From Bradyrhizobium sp. CSS354 (GTDB taxonomy: Bacteria; Pseudomonadota; Alphaproteobacteria; Rhizobiales; Xanthobacteraceae): DNA of 64,000 bases. Where the stretch lies: contig NZ_JAACFU010000001.1 of assembly GCF_029051725.1 (NCBI RefSeq), positions 558,001 to 622,000 of the forward strand. Direction: 5' to 3'. Under the pieces are notes generated by a model. That model ran no database searches and had not been told where the DNA came from. It saw only the letters and a list, made by a program, of their open reading frames with translations. The position numbers were made by a program, and so were the translations under genes. Below, in pieces: positions 53,442-62,363 of this stretch (its first letter is position 1; the number at the start of each line of letters is the position of its first letter).

Positions 53442-53479
53442 TGTCGCCCCCGGAAGCTCTCGTCAGTTTTGACGCAAGC

Positions 53480-54253
53480 CTACCAGCAAGTGTAGCCGCC
53501 ATCCACCACCACGACACTGCCGGTCATCAGGCTCGCGGCCTCGGACGAGAGGAACAACACCACGGAGGCGATCTCCTCGACCTGCCCCATCCGCGCCATC
53601 GGGGTTCCACCGATCCAGGCGTCGTACATTCTCGGATTGCTCTTCACGAAGGCGTTGAGCGGCGTCTCGATATAGGTCGGCGCCACCGCGTTGACGCGGA
53701 TGCCGCGCGCGCCCCATTCGGCGGCCAGCGATTTCGTGAGATGGTGCACGCCGGCCTTGGAGGCATTGTAGAAGCACTGCTCCTGCGGCTTGTTGACGAT
53801 GAAGCCGGACATCGATCCGACATTGACGATGGCGCCGCTCTTCGCTTTCAACATGTGCTTGCCGAATTCGCGGCAGCACCAGAAGGTGCCGTTGAGATTG
53901 ACGTCGATGACGTTGAGCCAGTGCTCGTCGGTCACGGTCTCCGCCGGCGTCTCGCTGCGCGCAATGCCGGCGTTGTTGACGAGGATGTCAACCTTGCCGT
54001 GGCGCGCGACGAGGTCGTTCGCGACCTCCGCCACGCGCTTGGTGTCGGTGACGTCCATGATCGCCGTCTCGGCGTCGAAGCCCTTCGCCTTCAGGCTGGC
54101 TTTCGCACTGTCGGCGACCTTGCCGTCACGATCGCCGATGACGACCCTGGCGCCAGCTTCAGCCAGCGCTTCGGCGCAGGCGAGCCCGATGCCCTGCCCG
54201 CCGCCGGTGATGAACGCGGTCTTGCCGTTCAGCTTGAATTTTTCCAGGTACAT
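53480..54253 (-). CDS. Short-chain dehydrogenase, probable sugar-alcohol dehydrogenase
   Basis: NAD(P)-dependent oxidoreductase of 257 residues. TGGGQGIG at about residue 16, NNAG near residue 94, serine in VGSMSG and the YNASK catalytic pair near residue 162 are all present. An acidic residue at the end of the second strand (VVIGDRD) suggests NAD preference. Beside a polyol importer and two sugar kinases, it most likely oxidises a sugar alcohol to a ketose. It follows the importer ATPase by 40 bases. Confidence 0.88.
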   Translation of the reverse strand: MYLEKFKLNGKTAFITGGGQGIGLACAEALAEAGARVVIGDRDGKVADSAKASLKAKGFDAETAIMDVTDTKRVAEVANDLVARHGKVDILVNNAGIARSETPAETVTDEHWLNVIDVNLNGTFWCCREFGKHMLKAKSGAIVNVGSMSGFIVNKPQEQCFYNASKAGVHHLTKSLAAEWGARGIRVNAVAPTYIETPLNAFVKSNPRMYDAWIGGTPMARMGQVEEIASVVLFLSSEAASLMTGSVVVVDGGYTCW

Positions 54254-54293
54254 GTTGCTGTTTCCGATTCTTGTCGTTTCTTGCCGTTTCTTG

Positions 54294-55301
54294 TCAGGCC
54301 CTGATGGCGTTGCCGCTTGCGTCGAAGCGATGGATGCGCGCGGGCTCCGGCACCAGCGATACATGGTCGCCGGCGTGCAGGCTCAATTCACCGATGTAGC
54401 GCGCCGTCAGCATGCCGAGCGGACCGGCATCGACATAGAGGAAGGTGTCACTGCCGAGATGCTCGGCCACCGCGATCGTTCCCTGCCAACCGCCGGAGCC
54501 GTCGCGTTCGATCTTGAGATGCTCCGGCCGTACGCCAATCGTTGCCGCGCCCTTCTGCAAGGCGTGCTCGCCGGTCACGAAATTCATCTTGGGCGAGCCG
54601 ATGAAGCCGGCGACGAACAGGTTGGCCGGCTTCTCGTAGAGATCCAGCGGCGAGCCGTATTGCTCGATCTTGCCGCCGTTGAGCACGACGATCTTGTCGG
54701 CCATGGTCATGGCCTCAACCTGGTCGTGGGTGACATAGATCGCGGTGGTGCCGAGCTGCTTCTGGAGCCGCGTCACCTCGATCCGCATCTGCACGCGCAG
54801 CGCTGCGTCGAGGTTGGAGAGTGGCTCGTCGAACAGAAACGCCTTGGGCTCGCGGACAATGGCACGGCCGATCGCGACGCGCTGGCGCTGGCCGCCGGAG
54901 AGCTCGCGCGGCTTGCGATCGAGATAAGGCGTGAGGTTCAGCGTTGCGGCGGCCGCCTCGACCTTGCGGTTGGTCTCATCCTTGGAAAGGCCCGCCATCT
55001 TCAGGCCGAAGCCGATGTTGCCGCGCACGCTCATATGCGGATATAGCGCGTAGGACTGGAACACCATCGAGAGCCCGCGCTTGGCGGGCGGCGTGTCGAC
55101 CACGTTCTTGCCATCGATCAGGATCTTGCCGCCGGAGACGTCCTCGAGCCCCGCGATCAGCCGCAACAGCGTGGTCTTGCCGCAGCCCGATGGCCCCACG
55201 AACACCACGAACGACCCGTCGGAAATCTCCAGGTCCGCGCCCTTGATGATGTGCACGGGGCCGAAGGATTTCTGCACGTCCTGAAGTGTGATCTGACCCA
55301 T
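54294..55301 (-). CDS. Sugar ABC transporter ATPase (MalK/UgpC/SmoK-like)
   Basis: 335-residue ATP-binding subunit of a CUT1 importer. Walker [11 protein letters not shown]-loop [11 protein letters not shown], signature LSGGQRQR, Walker [12 protein letters not shown] and the H-loop THDQVEAMT are complete. The C-terminal third is the TOBE/regulatory domain usual for MalK-type proteins ([17 protein letters not shown]). It follows the second permease gene by 16 bases. Confidence 0.94.
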   Translation of the reverse strand: MGQITLQDVQKSFGPVHIIKGADLEISDGSFVVFVGPSGCGKTTLLRLIAGLEDVSGGKILIDGKNVVDTPPAKRGLSMVFQSYALYPHMSVRGNIGFGLKMAGLSKDETNRKVEAAAATLNLTPYLDRKPRELSGGQRQRVAIGRAIVREPKAFLFDEPLSNLDAALRVQMRIEVTRLQKQLGTTAIYVTHDQVEAMTMADKIVVLNGGKIEQYGSPLDLYEKPANLFVAGFIGSPKMNFVTGEHALQKGAATIGVRPEHLKIERDGSGGWQGTIAVAEHLGSDTFLYVDAGPLGMLTARYIGELSLHAGDHVSLVPEPARIHRFDASGNAIRA

Positions 55302-55317
55302 GATCCGGCAGCCCTTC

Positions 55318-56148
55318 TTACTTTACCGCGCCAAAGGTGAGCCCGCGAACGAGCTGCTTCTGGCTGAACCAACCGAGGACGAGAATAGGCGCGATCGCCA
55401 GCGTGGAAGCCGCCGACAGCTTTGCCCAGAACAGCCCTTCCGGGCTCGAATAGGAGGCGATGAACGTGGTGAGCGGCGCAGCGTTCGAGGTCGACAGATT
55501 GAGCGTCCAGAACGCCTCGTTCCAGGCCAGGATCAGGTTCAGCAGCATGGTCGATGCGAGCCCCGGGATCGCCATCGGCGTCAGGACATAGACCAACTCG
55601 CGGCCGATGGTGGCGCCGTCCATGCGCGCGGCTTCCAGGATGTCGCGCGGGATCTCCTTGAAATAGGTGAAGAGCATCCAGATCACGATCGGCAAGTTTC
55701 CCAGGCACAGGATGAAGACGAGGCCAATGCGGGAATCGAGCAGGCCGAAGGACTTGTAGATCAGGTAGATCGGCACCAGCACGCCGACCGGCGGCATCAT
55801 CTTAGTGGAGAGCATCCAGAGCAGGATGTCCTTGGTTCGCTTGGTCGGCGAGAACGCCATCGACCAGGCTGCGGGAATGGCGATCAAAAGCGCAATGAGC
55901 GTCGAACCGCCGGCGATGATGATCGAGTTCAGCGCGTGGTGGAAATAGTCACTACGCTCCTGCACCGTTGCGTAGTTCTCGGTGGTCCAGTGGAAGAACA
56001 GGAAGGACGGTGGAATCGCGAAGGCCTCAAGTTCGGTCTTGAAACTCGCCAGCACCATCCAGAGGATCGGGAAGAAGATCAGGAAGCCGAAGAACCACGC
56101 CCCGATGGTCGAGACCACCACCCGCCGCGTCGTCGCCATCCGCGCCAT
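55318..56148 (-). CDS. Sugar ABC transporter permease (MalG/SmoG-like)
   Basis: 276-residue CUT1 inner-membrane permease with six predicted membrane segments. The coupling loop [24 protein letters not shown] region near residue 180 is the family EAA motif. It starts at ATG 56148 three bases after the previous permease. A second ATG lies at codon 4 and is an alternative start. Confidence 0.92.
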   Translation of the reverse strand: MARMATTRRVVVSTIGAWFFGFLIFFPILWMVLASFKTELEAFAIPPSFLFFHWTTENYATVQERSDYFHHALNSIIIAGGSTLIALLIAIPAAWSMAFSPTKRTKDILLWMLSTKMMPPVGVLVPIYLIYKSFGLLDSRIGLVFILCLGNLPIVIWMLFTYFKEIPRDILEAARMDGATIGRELVYVLTPMAIPGLASTMLLNLILAWNEAFWTLNLSTSNAAPLTTFIASYSSPEGLFWAKLSAASTLAIAPILVLGWFSQKQLVRGLTFGAVK

Positions 56149-56151
56149 GTC

Positions 56152-57024
56152 TCATGCCTCCAGGTTGCGGCCGACGATACGGACGAGGAAAAATGCAACA
56201 ATGTTGGCGATCACGACGGCGACGAGGCCGCCCGCCGAGGCGGTGCCGACATCGTACTGGATCAGTGCCTGCGAATAGATCAGGAAGGCGATGTTGGTGG
56301 TCGACAGTCCCGGGCCGCCGCCCGTGGTAACGTAGATTTCGGCGAAGACGGTGAGCAGAAAGATCGTCTCGATCAGGATCACCACCGTGATGGGGCGCGC
56401 GAGGTGCGGCAGCGTGATGTAGATAAAGGTCGAGACCGCGCTGGCGCCGTCCACTTCGGCGGCTTCCTTCTGCTCCTCATCGAGCGACTGCATCGCAGTG
56501 AGCAAAATCAACGTCGCAAACGGCAGCCATTGCCAGGACACGATCAGGATCACGGCGAGCAGCGGGGCGTCGGTGAACCAGTCGATCGGCGTCAACCCGA
56601 ACACCGACGCGATCCAGGCAAACAGCCCGGACACCGGATGCATCAACAGGTTCTTCCAGACCAGCGCGCTCACTGTCGGCATGACGAAGAACGGCGCGAT
56701 CACCATCAGCCGCACGATGTTGAGGCCGATCACGGGCTGGTCGAGCAACAGCGCCAGCGGAATTCCGAGCAGGACGGTCAGCGCCAGCACCGAGCCGACC
56801 AGCACCAGCGTATTCTGGAGCGACGCGAGGAACGCGGGATCGGTGAGGAAGTAGCGGAAATTTTCCAGCCCAACGAACGCTTCCGAGCCGGGATCCAGCA
56901 GACTGTAATGCAGCGTCGAGAAATAGAGCGTCAGCGCGAGCGGGACGATCATCCAGATGAACAGCAGTCCGACGGCCGGCGTCAGGAGCGTCCGTGCGAG
57001 AAGCTGCGTCTGCCGGGTTGCCAT
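56152..57024 (-). CDS. Sugar ABC transporter permease (MalF/SmoF-like)
   Basis: 290-residue CUT1 inner-membrane permease. It shows six membrane segments and the EAA coupling loop EEQKEAAEVDGASAVSTFIYI region near residue 195. I chose the ATG at 57022-57024; an ATG 12 codons earlier lies inside an 11-pair hairpin and would be poorly accessible. It pairs with the next gene to form the channel. Confidence 0.92.
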   Translation of the reverse strand: MATRQTQLLARTLLTPAVGLLFIWMIVPLALTLYFSTLHYSLLDPGSEAFVGLENFRYFLTDPAFLASLQNTLVLVGSVLALTVLLGIPLALLLDQPVIGLNIVRLMVIAPFFVMPTVSALVWKNLLMHPVSGLFAWIASVFGLTPIDWFTDAPLLAVILIVSWQWLPFATLILLTAMQSLDEEQKEAAEVDGASAVSTFIYITLPHLARPITVVILIETIFLLTVFAEIYVTTGGGPGLSTTNIAFLIYSQALIQYDVGTASAGGLVAVVIANIVAFFLVRIVGRNLEA

Positions 57025-57052
57025 TCTTGACTTGTCCGCTTGCGGGAAGAAG

Positions 57053-57110
57053 GCGGCCATCCATCTGGAGCAGTGGATGGCCGCAAGTCCGAGCTCAGGA
57101 GGGGGAGCTC
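57053..57110 (-). promoter_or_regulatory. Two intercistronic hairpins after the sugar-binding-protein gene
   Basis: GAGCTC (57110-57105) pairs with GAGCTC (57096-57091), and a perfect 11-pair stem joins GCGGCCATCCA (57084-57074 in mRNA sense) with its complement at 57063-57053. Both lie in the gap between the binding-protein stop and the permease start. Such stem-loops commonly protect the upstream mRNA, so more binding protein is made than permease. Confidence 0.6.
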
Positions 57111-57114
57111 GCGT

Positions 57115-58428
57115 TCACTTGATGTAACCCGCGCGCTTCATCTCGCGCTCGGTTGAAGATTGCGCCGCGGTGAGCGCGGCATCGACCGTCATCGATCCCG
57201 CAAGCGCGGCCGAGAACTGCTGGCCCACCTGCGTGCCGATGCCCTGGAATTCGGGGATCGCCGCATATTGCACGCCGACGTAGGGCACCGGCTTCACCGT
57301 CGGCTTGTTCGGATCGGCGGCATCGATCGAGGCCAGCGTCAGCTTCGCAAACGGGGCGACCTTCAGATATTCAGGGTTCTGGTAGAGCGAGGTTCGGGTG
57401 CCCGGCGGCACGTTGGCCCAACCCTCCTTCGCGGCGACGGTCTTGGTGTAGTCCTTGCTCGTTGCCCATGCGATGAACTTCTCGGCCGCCTCCGTCTTCT
57501 TGGAGCCGGCGGGGATCGCGAGATTCCAGGCCCACAGCCAGTTGGCGTTTTTGCCGAGCCCGGTGTTGGGCGCCAGCGCGAAGCCGACCTTGTCGGCGAC
57601 CTTGGAGTCCTTCGGATTGGTGACGAAGGACGCCGCGACGGTGGCATCGATCCACATCGCGCACTTGCCGGCATTGAACAGTGCGAGGTTCTCGTTGAAG
57701 CCGTTCGAGCTCGCACCCGGAGGTCCGGCCTGCTTCATCAGGTCGACATAGGTCGTGAGCGTCGCCTTCCATTCCGGCGTGTTGAACTGCGGCTGCCACT
57801 TCTCGTCGAACCAGCGTGCGCCATAGGAGTTGGCCATGGCGGAGAGGAAGGCCATGTTCTCGCCCCAGCCGGCCTTGCCGCGCAGGCAGATGCCGTAGAC
57901 GCCGGCGCTCTTGTCGGTGAGCTTCTTGGCGGCGTCGACGACGAAATCCCAGGTCGGCTTTTCCGGCATCTTGAGGCCGGCCTTGTCGAACAGGTCGGTG
58001 CGGTACATCACCATGGAGCTCTCGCCGTAGAACGGCGCGGCGTAGAGCTTGCCGTCAACGGAGACCGCATCCTTGATCTTGGGCAGGAGGTCGGCGACGT
58101 CGTAGTCGGCGCCGAGATTGGCGAGCGGCACCAGCCAGCCCTTCTTGGCCCAGATCGGCACCTCATAGGTGCCGATGGTGAGGACGTCGAACTGGCCGCC
58201 CTTGGTAGCGATGTCGGTGGTGACGCGCTGGCGCAGCACATTCTCCTCAAGCGTCACCCATTTGACCGATATATCGGGGTTCTTCTTGGTGAATTCGGCC
58301 GTCAGCCCCTGCATGCGGATCATGTCGCCGTTGTTCACGGTGGCGATCGTCAGGGTCGTTTCGGCCATCGCGGGGACGGCCAGCAACAGGCAAGACGCGC
58401 CGCAGACGGCGCCGAGGACGTGTTTCAC
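57115..58428 (-). CDS. Sugar-alcohol ABC transporter substrate-binding protein (SmoE-like)
   Basis: 437-residue periplasmic binding protein of the SBP_bac_1 family, with a signal peptide of about 22 residues (cleavage near AMAE). Segments such as VTLEENVLRQRVTTDIATKGGQFDVLTIG region, GLKMPEKPTWD and LWAWNLAIPAGSKK resemble sorbitol/mannitol binding proteins (SmoE/MtlE). The start is a GTG (58426-58428) with GGGAGG five bases upstream. A 25-bp dyad that also occurs before the HAD/regulator genes lies 30 bases upstream. Exact polyol unknown. Confidence 0.9.
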   Translation of the reverse strand: MKHVLGAVCGASCLLLAVPAMAETTLTIATVNNGDMIRMQGLTAEFTKKNPDISVKWVTLEENVLRQRVTTDIATKGGQFDVLTIGTYEVPIWAKKGWLVPLANLGADYDVADLLPKIKDAVSVDGKLYAAPFYGESSMVMYRTDLFDKAGLKMPEKPTWDFVVDAAKKLTDKSAGVYGICLRGKAGWGENMAFLSAMANSYGARWFDEKWQPQFNTPEWKATLTTYVDLMKQAGPPGASSNGFNENLALFNAGKCAMWIDATVAASFVTNPKDSKVADKVGFALAPNTGLGKNANWLWAWNLAIPAGSKKTEAAEKFIAWATSKDYTKTVAAKEGWANVPPGTRTSLYQNPEYLKVAPFAKLTLASIDAADPNKPTVKPVPYVGVQYAAIPEFQGIGTQVGQQFSAALAGSMTVDAALTAAQSSTEREMKRAGYIK

Positions 58429-58457
58429 GGTGACCTCCCTAGGATCGCGCTTTTGAG

Positions 58458-58482
58458 CATATGCCCACGCGTTGGGCGTATG
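58458..58482. promoter_or_regulatory. Candidate SorC-type operator, transport-operon copy
   Basis: CATATGCCCA-CGCGT-TGGGCGTATG is an inverted repeat of two 10-base half-sites with one mismatch and a five-base spacer. The same arrangement occurs at 60376-60400 upstream of the HAD/regulator transcript. It lies 30 bases before the GTG of the binding-protein gene. Binding by the local SorC-family protein is inferred. Confidence 0.65.
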
Positions 58483-58576
58483 TTCGACTGAGGGCGGGCC
58501 ATTGTCAAGCAGGCGCGCGGGCGTTTCGGCAACTTATGAGTGCTGCGATGCGGGGAGCTGGTGCATCGCCCTCCCC

Positions 58577-58681
58577 GTCATGCCCCCGCGAAGGCGGGGC
58601 ATCCAGTACTCCGTGCCGTCTGTGGGTTTGCCTCAAGCGGCGCTGCGGCGTACTGGATCGTCCGCCTTCGCGGACGATGAC
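58577..58681. repeat. Palindromic intergenic repeat element (105 bp)
   Basis: Left arm (58577-58609) and right arm (58650-58681) are imperfect inverted copies. Both have the plan GTCAT-stem-GCGAAGGC-stem-ATCCAGTAC. The right arm alone folds as TCGTCCGC-CTTC-GCGGACGA with a perfect eight-pair stem. It is of a different sequence family from the element at 48164-48290 but has the same two-hairpin architecture. No coding capacity. Confidence 0.75.
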
Positions 58682-58737
58682 TGCGGCGGGGCCGGCGAAA
58701 TCCCTGCCTCGCACCCGCGCAGAAACGACAAACCGCC

Positions 58738-59688
58738 TCAGCGCTCCAGAATCGCCCTCGCTGTCGCCTCGTCCGTGATCAGCCCGTTGATCAACCGTCC
58801 ATTCAAAGCCGCCGCGATCGCCGGCACCTTGGCCGCACCGACCGCTGCGCCGATCGTCGTGGTCTTCGCCGGGACCTCCGGCGGGATGCTGGTCAGGCGC
58901 CTGTTGGTTCCGGCCTTCAGCAGACGGCCCTTGGAATCGTAGGCCCAGCCGGTGATCTCGCCAATCGCCCCTTGCCGCATCATCTCGAACAGTTCGTCGC
59001 GGGTGACGAAGCCGTCGACATGGACCTGCGCCTTCTGATCCATCTGGCCGATGCCGACGAGGCGCAAATCCGCCTTGGCCGCGACCGCCTTCACCTTTGC
59101 GATCGGCTCGATCCGGACCATCTTGTTGCGCTCGTCCTCGGACGACATCAGGAACGGCAGCGGCATCGGATAGTGCCGCGCACCGGTGCGGTCGGCGAGC
59201 CGGCCGACGGTGTCGTAGAAGCTCGCCGAACCGTCGGCGGAGATATTGCCGACCAGCGAGACGATCTGGTGGTTGGGCCGGTCGATCGGCGTGACGCGCT
59301 CGACCGCGGCACGCACCGCCCGTCCCGTGCCGAGCGCGACGATGACGGGCGTTTCTGAACGCAGGGTGGAATCGAGCAGATTGGCGCAGCGTTCGGCAAT
59401 GCCCGCTGTGGCCTGCGGCGCGGCGGAATCCGCCGGCACCACCTCGCAATGGGTAAGCTCGAAACGCTCCTTCAGACGCGCCGCCAATTCCATGCATGCG
59501 GCGATGGGATGTTCGAGCCGGAAGGTGATGAGCCGTTCGGCGAGACACAGCGACACCAGCCGCTGCGCCGACGCGCGCGACACCTGGAGCATCTTCGCGA
59601 TCTCATCCTGGGTGTGACCGGCAATGAAATAGAGCCAGCCGGCACGCGCGGCGTCATCGAGCCTGGACTTTTCGTTCTCAGCAGCCAT
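58738..59688 (-). CDS. SorC/DeoR-type sugar-binding transcriptional regulator
   Basis: 316-residue regulator of the SorC family. A helix-turn-helix lies at residues 25-48 (TQDEIAKMLQVSRASAQRLVS), followed by the sugar-phosphate-binding domain of the NagB/SorC fold with VALGTGRAVRAAVE and ISADGSASFYDTVG. I chose the ATG at 59688, nine bases after the HAD stop; a TTG further upstream is less likely. It is co-transcribed with the HAD gene, and two matching dyads before the HAD and binding-protein genes are its probable targets. The effector is likely a phosphorylated sugar or the polyol itself. Confidence 0.9.
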   Translation of the reverse strand: MAAENEKSRLDDAARAGWLYFIAGHTQDEIAKMLQVSRASAQRLVSLCLAERLITFRLEHPIAACMELAARLKERFELTHCEVVPADSAAPQATAGIAERCANLLDSTLRSETPVIVALGTGRAVRAAVERVTPIDRPNHQIVSLVGNISADGSASFYDTVGRLADRTGARHYPMPLPFLMSSEDERNKMVRIEPIAKVKAVAAKADLRLVGIGQMDQKAQVHVDGFVTRDELFEMMRQGAIGEITGWAYDSKGRLLKAGTNRRLTSIPPEVPAKTTTIGAAVGAAKVPAIAAALNGRLINGLITDEATARAILER

Positions 59689-59696
59689 GAGGGGCG

Positions 59697-60362
59697 TCAG
59701 GCGTCCTTCCAAAAATCGATCATGCGCGCGAAGACCCGGTCGGCACCCGCACCCGACAGTATAGCCTGCCCATCCCGTCCGCGATAATGGCTGCCGCCGA
59801 CAAATCCCCAGACCGTCATGCCGGCCGCCTTCCCCGCCTGCACGCCGCTCGCACTGTCCTCGATCACCAGCGTGCGCGCAGGTTGCGCGCCCATCTGCTC
59901 GGCCGCGTGGAGAAAGAGATCGGGCGCCGGCTTGCCGTGCCTGACCATCTGCGCAGTGTAGATCCGGTCGCCGAAATGTGGCGCGAGGCCGGTCACGTCA
60001 AGGGAGAGCGCGACACGGTCGATGTCGCTGGACGAAGCCACGCAGAATGGTGCCCGCAATTCCGATATCACGACGGCAACACCGGCGATCGGCTGGAGTG
60101 ATCCGGCGAACGTGCTCAACACATGCGACTTCAAGCGCGGCAGAAAGCCGTCCGGCACGACCTGTCCGAGATCCCGATAATGCTGCTCGACCGCTTTGGT
60201 GCTGCGTCCGACAAAAAGTTCGAGCGCCTGCTCCGGGCTCAGCGCGATGCCACATTCGGCCAGCGCGTCGGACAGGCACCGACAGCTCAACAGCTCACTG
60301 TCCACCAGCACGCCGTCGCAGTCGAAGATGATCAGATCGGGTTTCAGCCGGCCCTGGTTCAT
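59697..60362 (-). CDS. HAD-superfamily phosphatase/phosphoglucomutase-like
   Basis: 221-residue hydrolase of the beta-phosphoglucomutase-like subgroup. Motif I FDCDGVLVDSE carries the catalytic pair Asp14 and Asp16; motif II ASSSDI, motif III lysine in RHGKPAPDLF and motif IV VIEDSASGVQAG are all present. It heads the regulator transcript, with a dyad only 14 bases before its ATG. It may dephosphorylate a sugar phosphate to relieve or adjust flux; the substrate is not known. Confidence 0.88.
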   Translation of the reverse strand: MNQGRLKPDLIIFDCDGVLVDSELLSCRCLSDALAECGIALSPEQALELFVGRSTKAVEQHYRDLGQVVPDGFLPRLKSHVLSTFAGSLQPIAGVAVVISELRAPFCVASSSDIDRVALSLDVTGLAPHFGDRIYTAQMVRHGKPAPDLFLHAAEQMGAQPARTLVIEDSASGVQAGKAAGMTVWGFVGGSHYRGRDGQAILSGAGADRVFARMIDFWKDA

Positions 60363-60375
60363 CCCGCCATTCGAT

Positions 60376-60400
60376 CATATACCCACTACATGGGCAATAG
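60376..60400. promoter_or_regulatory. Candidate SorC-type operator, regulator-operon copy
   Basis: CATATACCCA-CTACA-TGGGCAATAG has the same half-site size and five-base spacer as the dyad at 58458-58482, with a weaker right half. It ends 14 bases before the ATG of the HAD gene, a position that would block transcription or translation start if occupied. Autoregulation is inferred. Confidence 0.6.
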
Positions 60401-60436
60401 CTTACCCGAGACCGGAACGCCGCACCCTTTCCTGAA

Positions 60437-62353
60437 TCAGTGCGCCACCTGCCGGTAAATCGCCGGCAGCGCCGCGGGCAGTCGGCGGATATTGCCGACG
60501 ATGGCGTAGCCGCCACGCCCGAACAGCGTCGGGAAATAGCATTGCGCGGTTGCGTCCACCGTCACGCCGAAGGCGGCAATGCCGAGCCGGCGCGCCTCCT
60601 GCACCGATTTGCGGGTGTCCTCGACCGCGAAACGGCCTTCGTAATGATCGACATCGTTCGGCTTGCCGTCGGTGAGGACGAGCAGCAGCTTCTTGCGCTG
60701 CGGTTGACGCGCGAGCTCGGCCGAGGCGTGGCGCACCGCCGCGCCGATCCGCGTGTAGTAGCCAGGCTTCAGCGCGCCGATACGACGCTCCACTGCCCCG
60801 CTCATCGGCTCGCCGAAGGCCTTGACGGTTTCGAGCCGCACCCAGGACCGCCGGCGCGACGTGAAGGTCAGGATGCTGTGGTGGTCGCCGCAGGCCGACA
60901 GGCCATGCGCGAGCGCGAGCAGCGCCTCCTTCTCGACATCGAGCACGCGATGACCGTCGACCCAGGCGTCCGTCGAGAGCGAGACGTCGACAAGCAGCGT
61001 GACGGCGAGATCGTGCCCCTGCGGACGCATCGCGACATGGATACGATCAAGACCACCTCCGCTGCCAGCGCGAAGATCGCACCGCGCGCGCACGAGCGCG
61101 TCGAGGTCGAGGTCGTGCCCGTCGGCCTGGGCGCGCATCAATTCGTGGCGCGGCCGCAAGATCTCGAAGCGCCGCCGCACCTGACGGATATGCCGGCGCA
61201 TGGACTCGTCGGGCGACCAGGTCTCGCCGGTCTCGGATGCGGCGGCCGCGAGCACGCGGCAGTGATCGGGCAGGTAGGAGCTGCTGCGGTAGTCCCATTC
61301 GGGATAGGTGAGGTCTGCGTTCAGCGGCGACGCATCGAGGGCTTCCGGCGGCAGGTCGAGATCGAATTTGAGCCGGCTCGCCGGCTTGCCGCTGCGCCGG
61401 CTCAGCGTCATCTCCTCGAGATCGTCGGCGGCCTTCTGCGCATCCTCGTCCTCGCTGTCGTCAGCCGGACGGTCGACATTGACCATCTCGGCCATTGCGA
61501 GAATCTTTTCGAAGCGGTTGAGCACGAAGGGATCGCGGCGGTTGGCGTTGTCCCCGCGCTCGCGCACGGCAAAGCGCTTGCGGCTGTCCTCGGCGGCGGC
61601 CCCCGCGCCCGGCGCGCACGCGTCGTCGCCCGCATGCGCCGGCGAGAGCTCGCGCGTCCAGCAATCGCCCCAGAGCGGACACGGCAGGACCGAGCGATAG
61701 CCCGGCGGCGCCTTGTCCGGCAGCGGACCTGTCCCCATCATCGCCGGCCACAGCTGGCCTGCGGGCGCCTTTCCGGTCCCGAGCAAGGCCAGCACGATCC
61801 GCTCGATCTCCTGCTCGAGACGCGGCAAGGGACGTCGCGGCCGGGCTTCGGCAGTTGCGGCGGCGAGCTGCGCGTAATCGGCGGCGAGACCGGGAAATTG
61901 CGTGAGCACGAAGACCGCCATCTCGCTCGCCCGGCGCAAGAGCAGAAGGTCCCGCCGCAGCGGATCATCCTCCGTGATCGTCTCGATCGGCGCGACCGCG
62001 AACCACGCCGCAAGCCAGCGATAGAGGCTTGCGTTGAGGTCGCGGTCGGCAAATATCGCAATGCGGTCGGGGAGGAAGATGGTCGTAGCGTCGCGGCCCG
62101 GCTGTTCGAGACGTTCGTCTCCAAGGCCGATGCGTTGCCGCCAGCCGAGCCGATGGCCCGCCCTGCGTGCGCCTGCGCTCGCGATCTGAACGCCCGTCTC
62201 GCCCCCAAGCGCACGGAACATCACCGCCAGCCGGCCTCCCACCTCCGCAAGCGCAACCGCGTGATCATCATGAACCGGATAGCTCGCGGTGCCGCCGACC
62301 ATGCGGTGCCAGGCACGGCCGACCGTCTCCTCCAGTTCGAGGAAGTCGAGCAT
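60437..62353 (-). CDS. norD: Nitric oxide reductase activation protein NorD (VWA domain)
   Basis: 638-residue cytoplasmic protein needed to activate the NorBC nitric oxide reductase. The C-terminal von Willebrand A domain has the MIDAS motif DVSLSTD near residue 455 and LTDGKPNDVDHYEGRFAVEDT region near 575. The N-terminal half and the SPDESMRRHIRQVRRRFEIL segment match NorD. The ATG at 62351-62353 has GAGG upstream at good spacing. It follows norQ by 10 bases. Confidence 0.92.
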   Translation of the reverse strand: MLDFLELEETVGRAWHRMVGGTASYPVHDDHAVALAEVGGRLAVMFRALGGETGVQIASAGARRAGHRLGWRQRIGLGDERLEQPGRDATTIFLPDRIAIFADRDLNASLYRWLAAWFAVAPIETITEDDPLRRDLLLLRRASEMAVFVLTQFPGLAADYAQLAAATAEARPRRPLPRLEQEIERIVLALLGTGKAPAGQLWPAMMGTGPLPDKAPPGYRSVLPCPLWGDCWTRELSPAHAGDDACAPGAGAAAEDSRKRFAVRERGDNANRRDPFVLNRFEKILAMAEMVNVDRPADDSEDEDAQKAADDLEEMTLSRRSGKPASRLKFDLDLPPEALDASPLNADLTYPEWDYRSSSYLPDHCRVLAAAASETGETWSPDESMRRHIRQVRRRFEILRPRHELMRAQADGHDLDLDALVRARCDLRAGSGGGLDRIHVAMRPQGHDLAVTLLVDVSLSTDAWVDGHRVLDVEKEALLALAHGLSACGDHHSILTFTSRRRSWVRLETVKAFGEPMSGAVERRIGALKPGYYTRIGAAVRHASAELARQPQRKKLLLVLTDGKPNDVDHYEGRFAVEDTRKSVQEARRLGIAAFGVTVDATAQCYFPTLFGRGGYAIVGNIRRLPAALPAIYRQVAH

Positions 62354-62363
62354 GGAACCTGCC

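Larger units (their letters stand above)
58429..58737. other. Intergenic region with operator and palindromic repeat
   Basis: About 309 bases between the regulator gene and the binding-protein gene, both minus strand. Nearest the binding-protein start is the dyad at 58458-58482; nearer the regulator is a palindromic repeat at 58577-58681. A promoter for the transport operon is expected between about 58480 and 58570. No gene was found. Confidence 0.6.
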
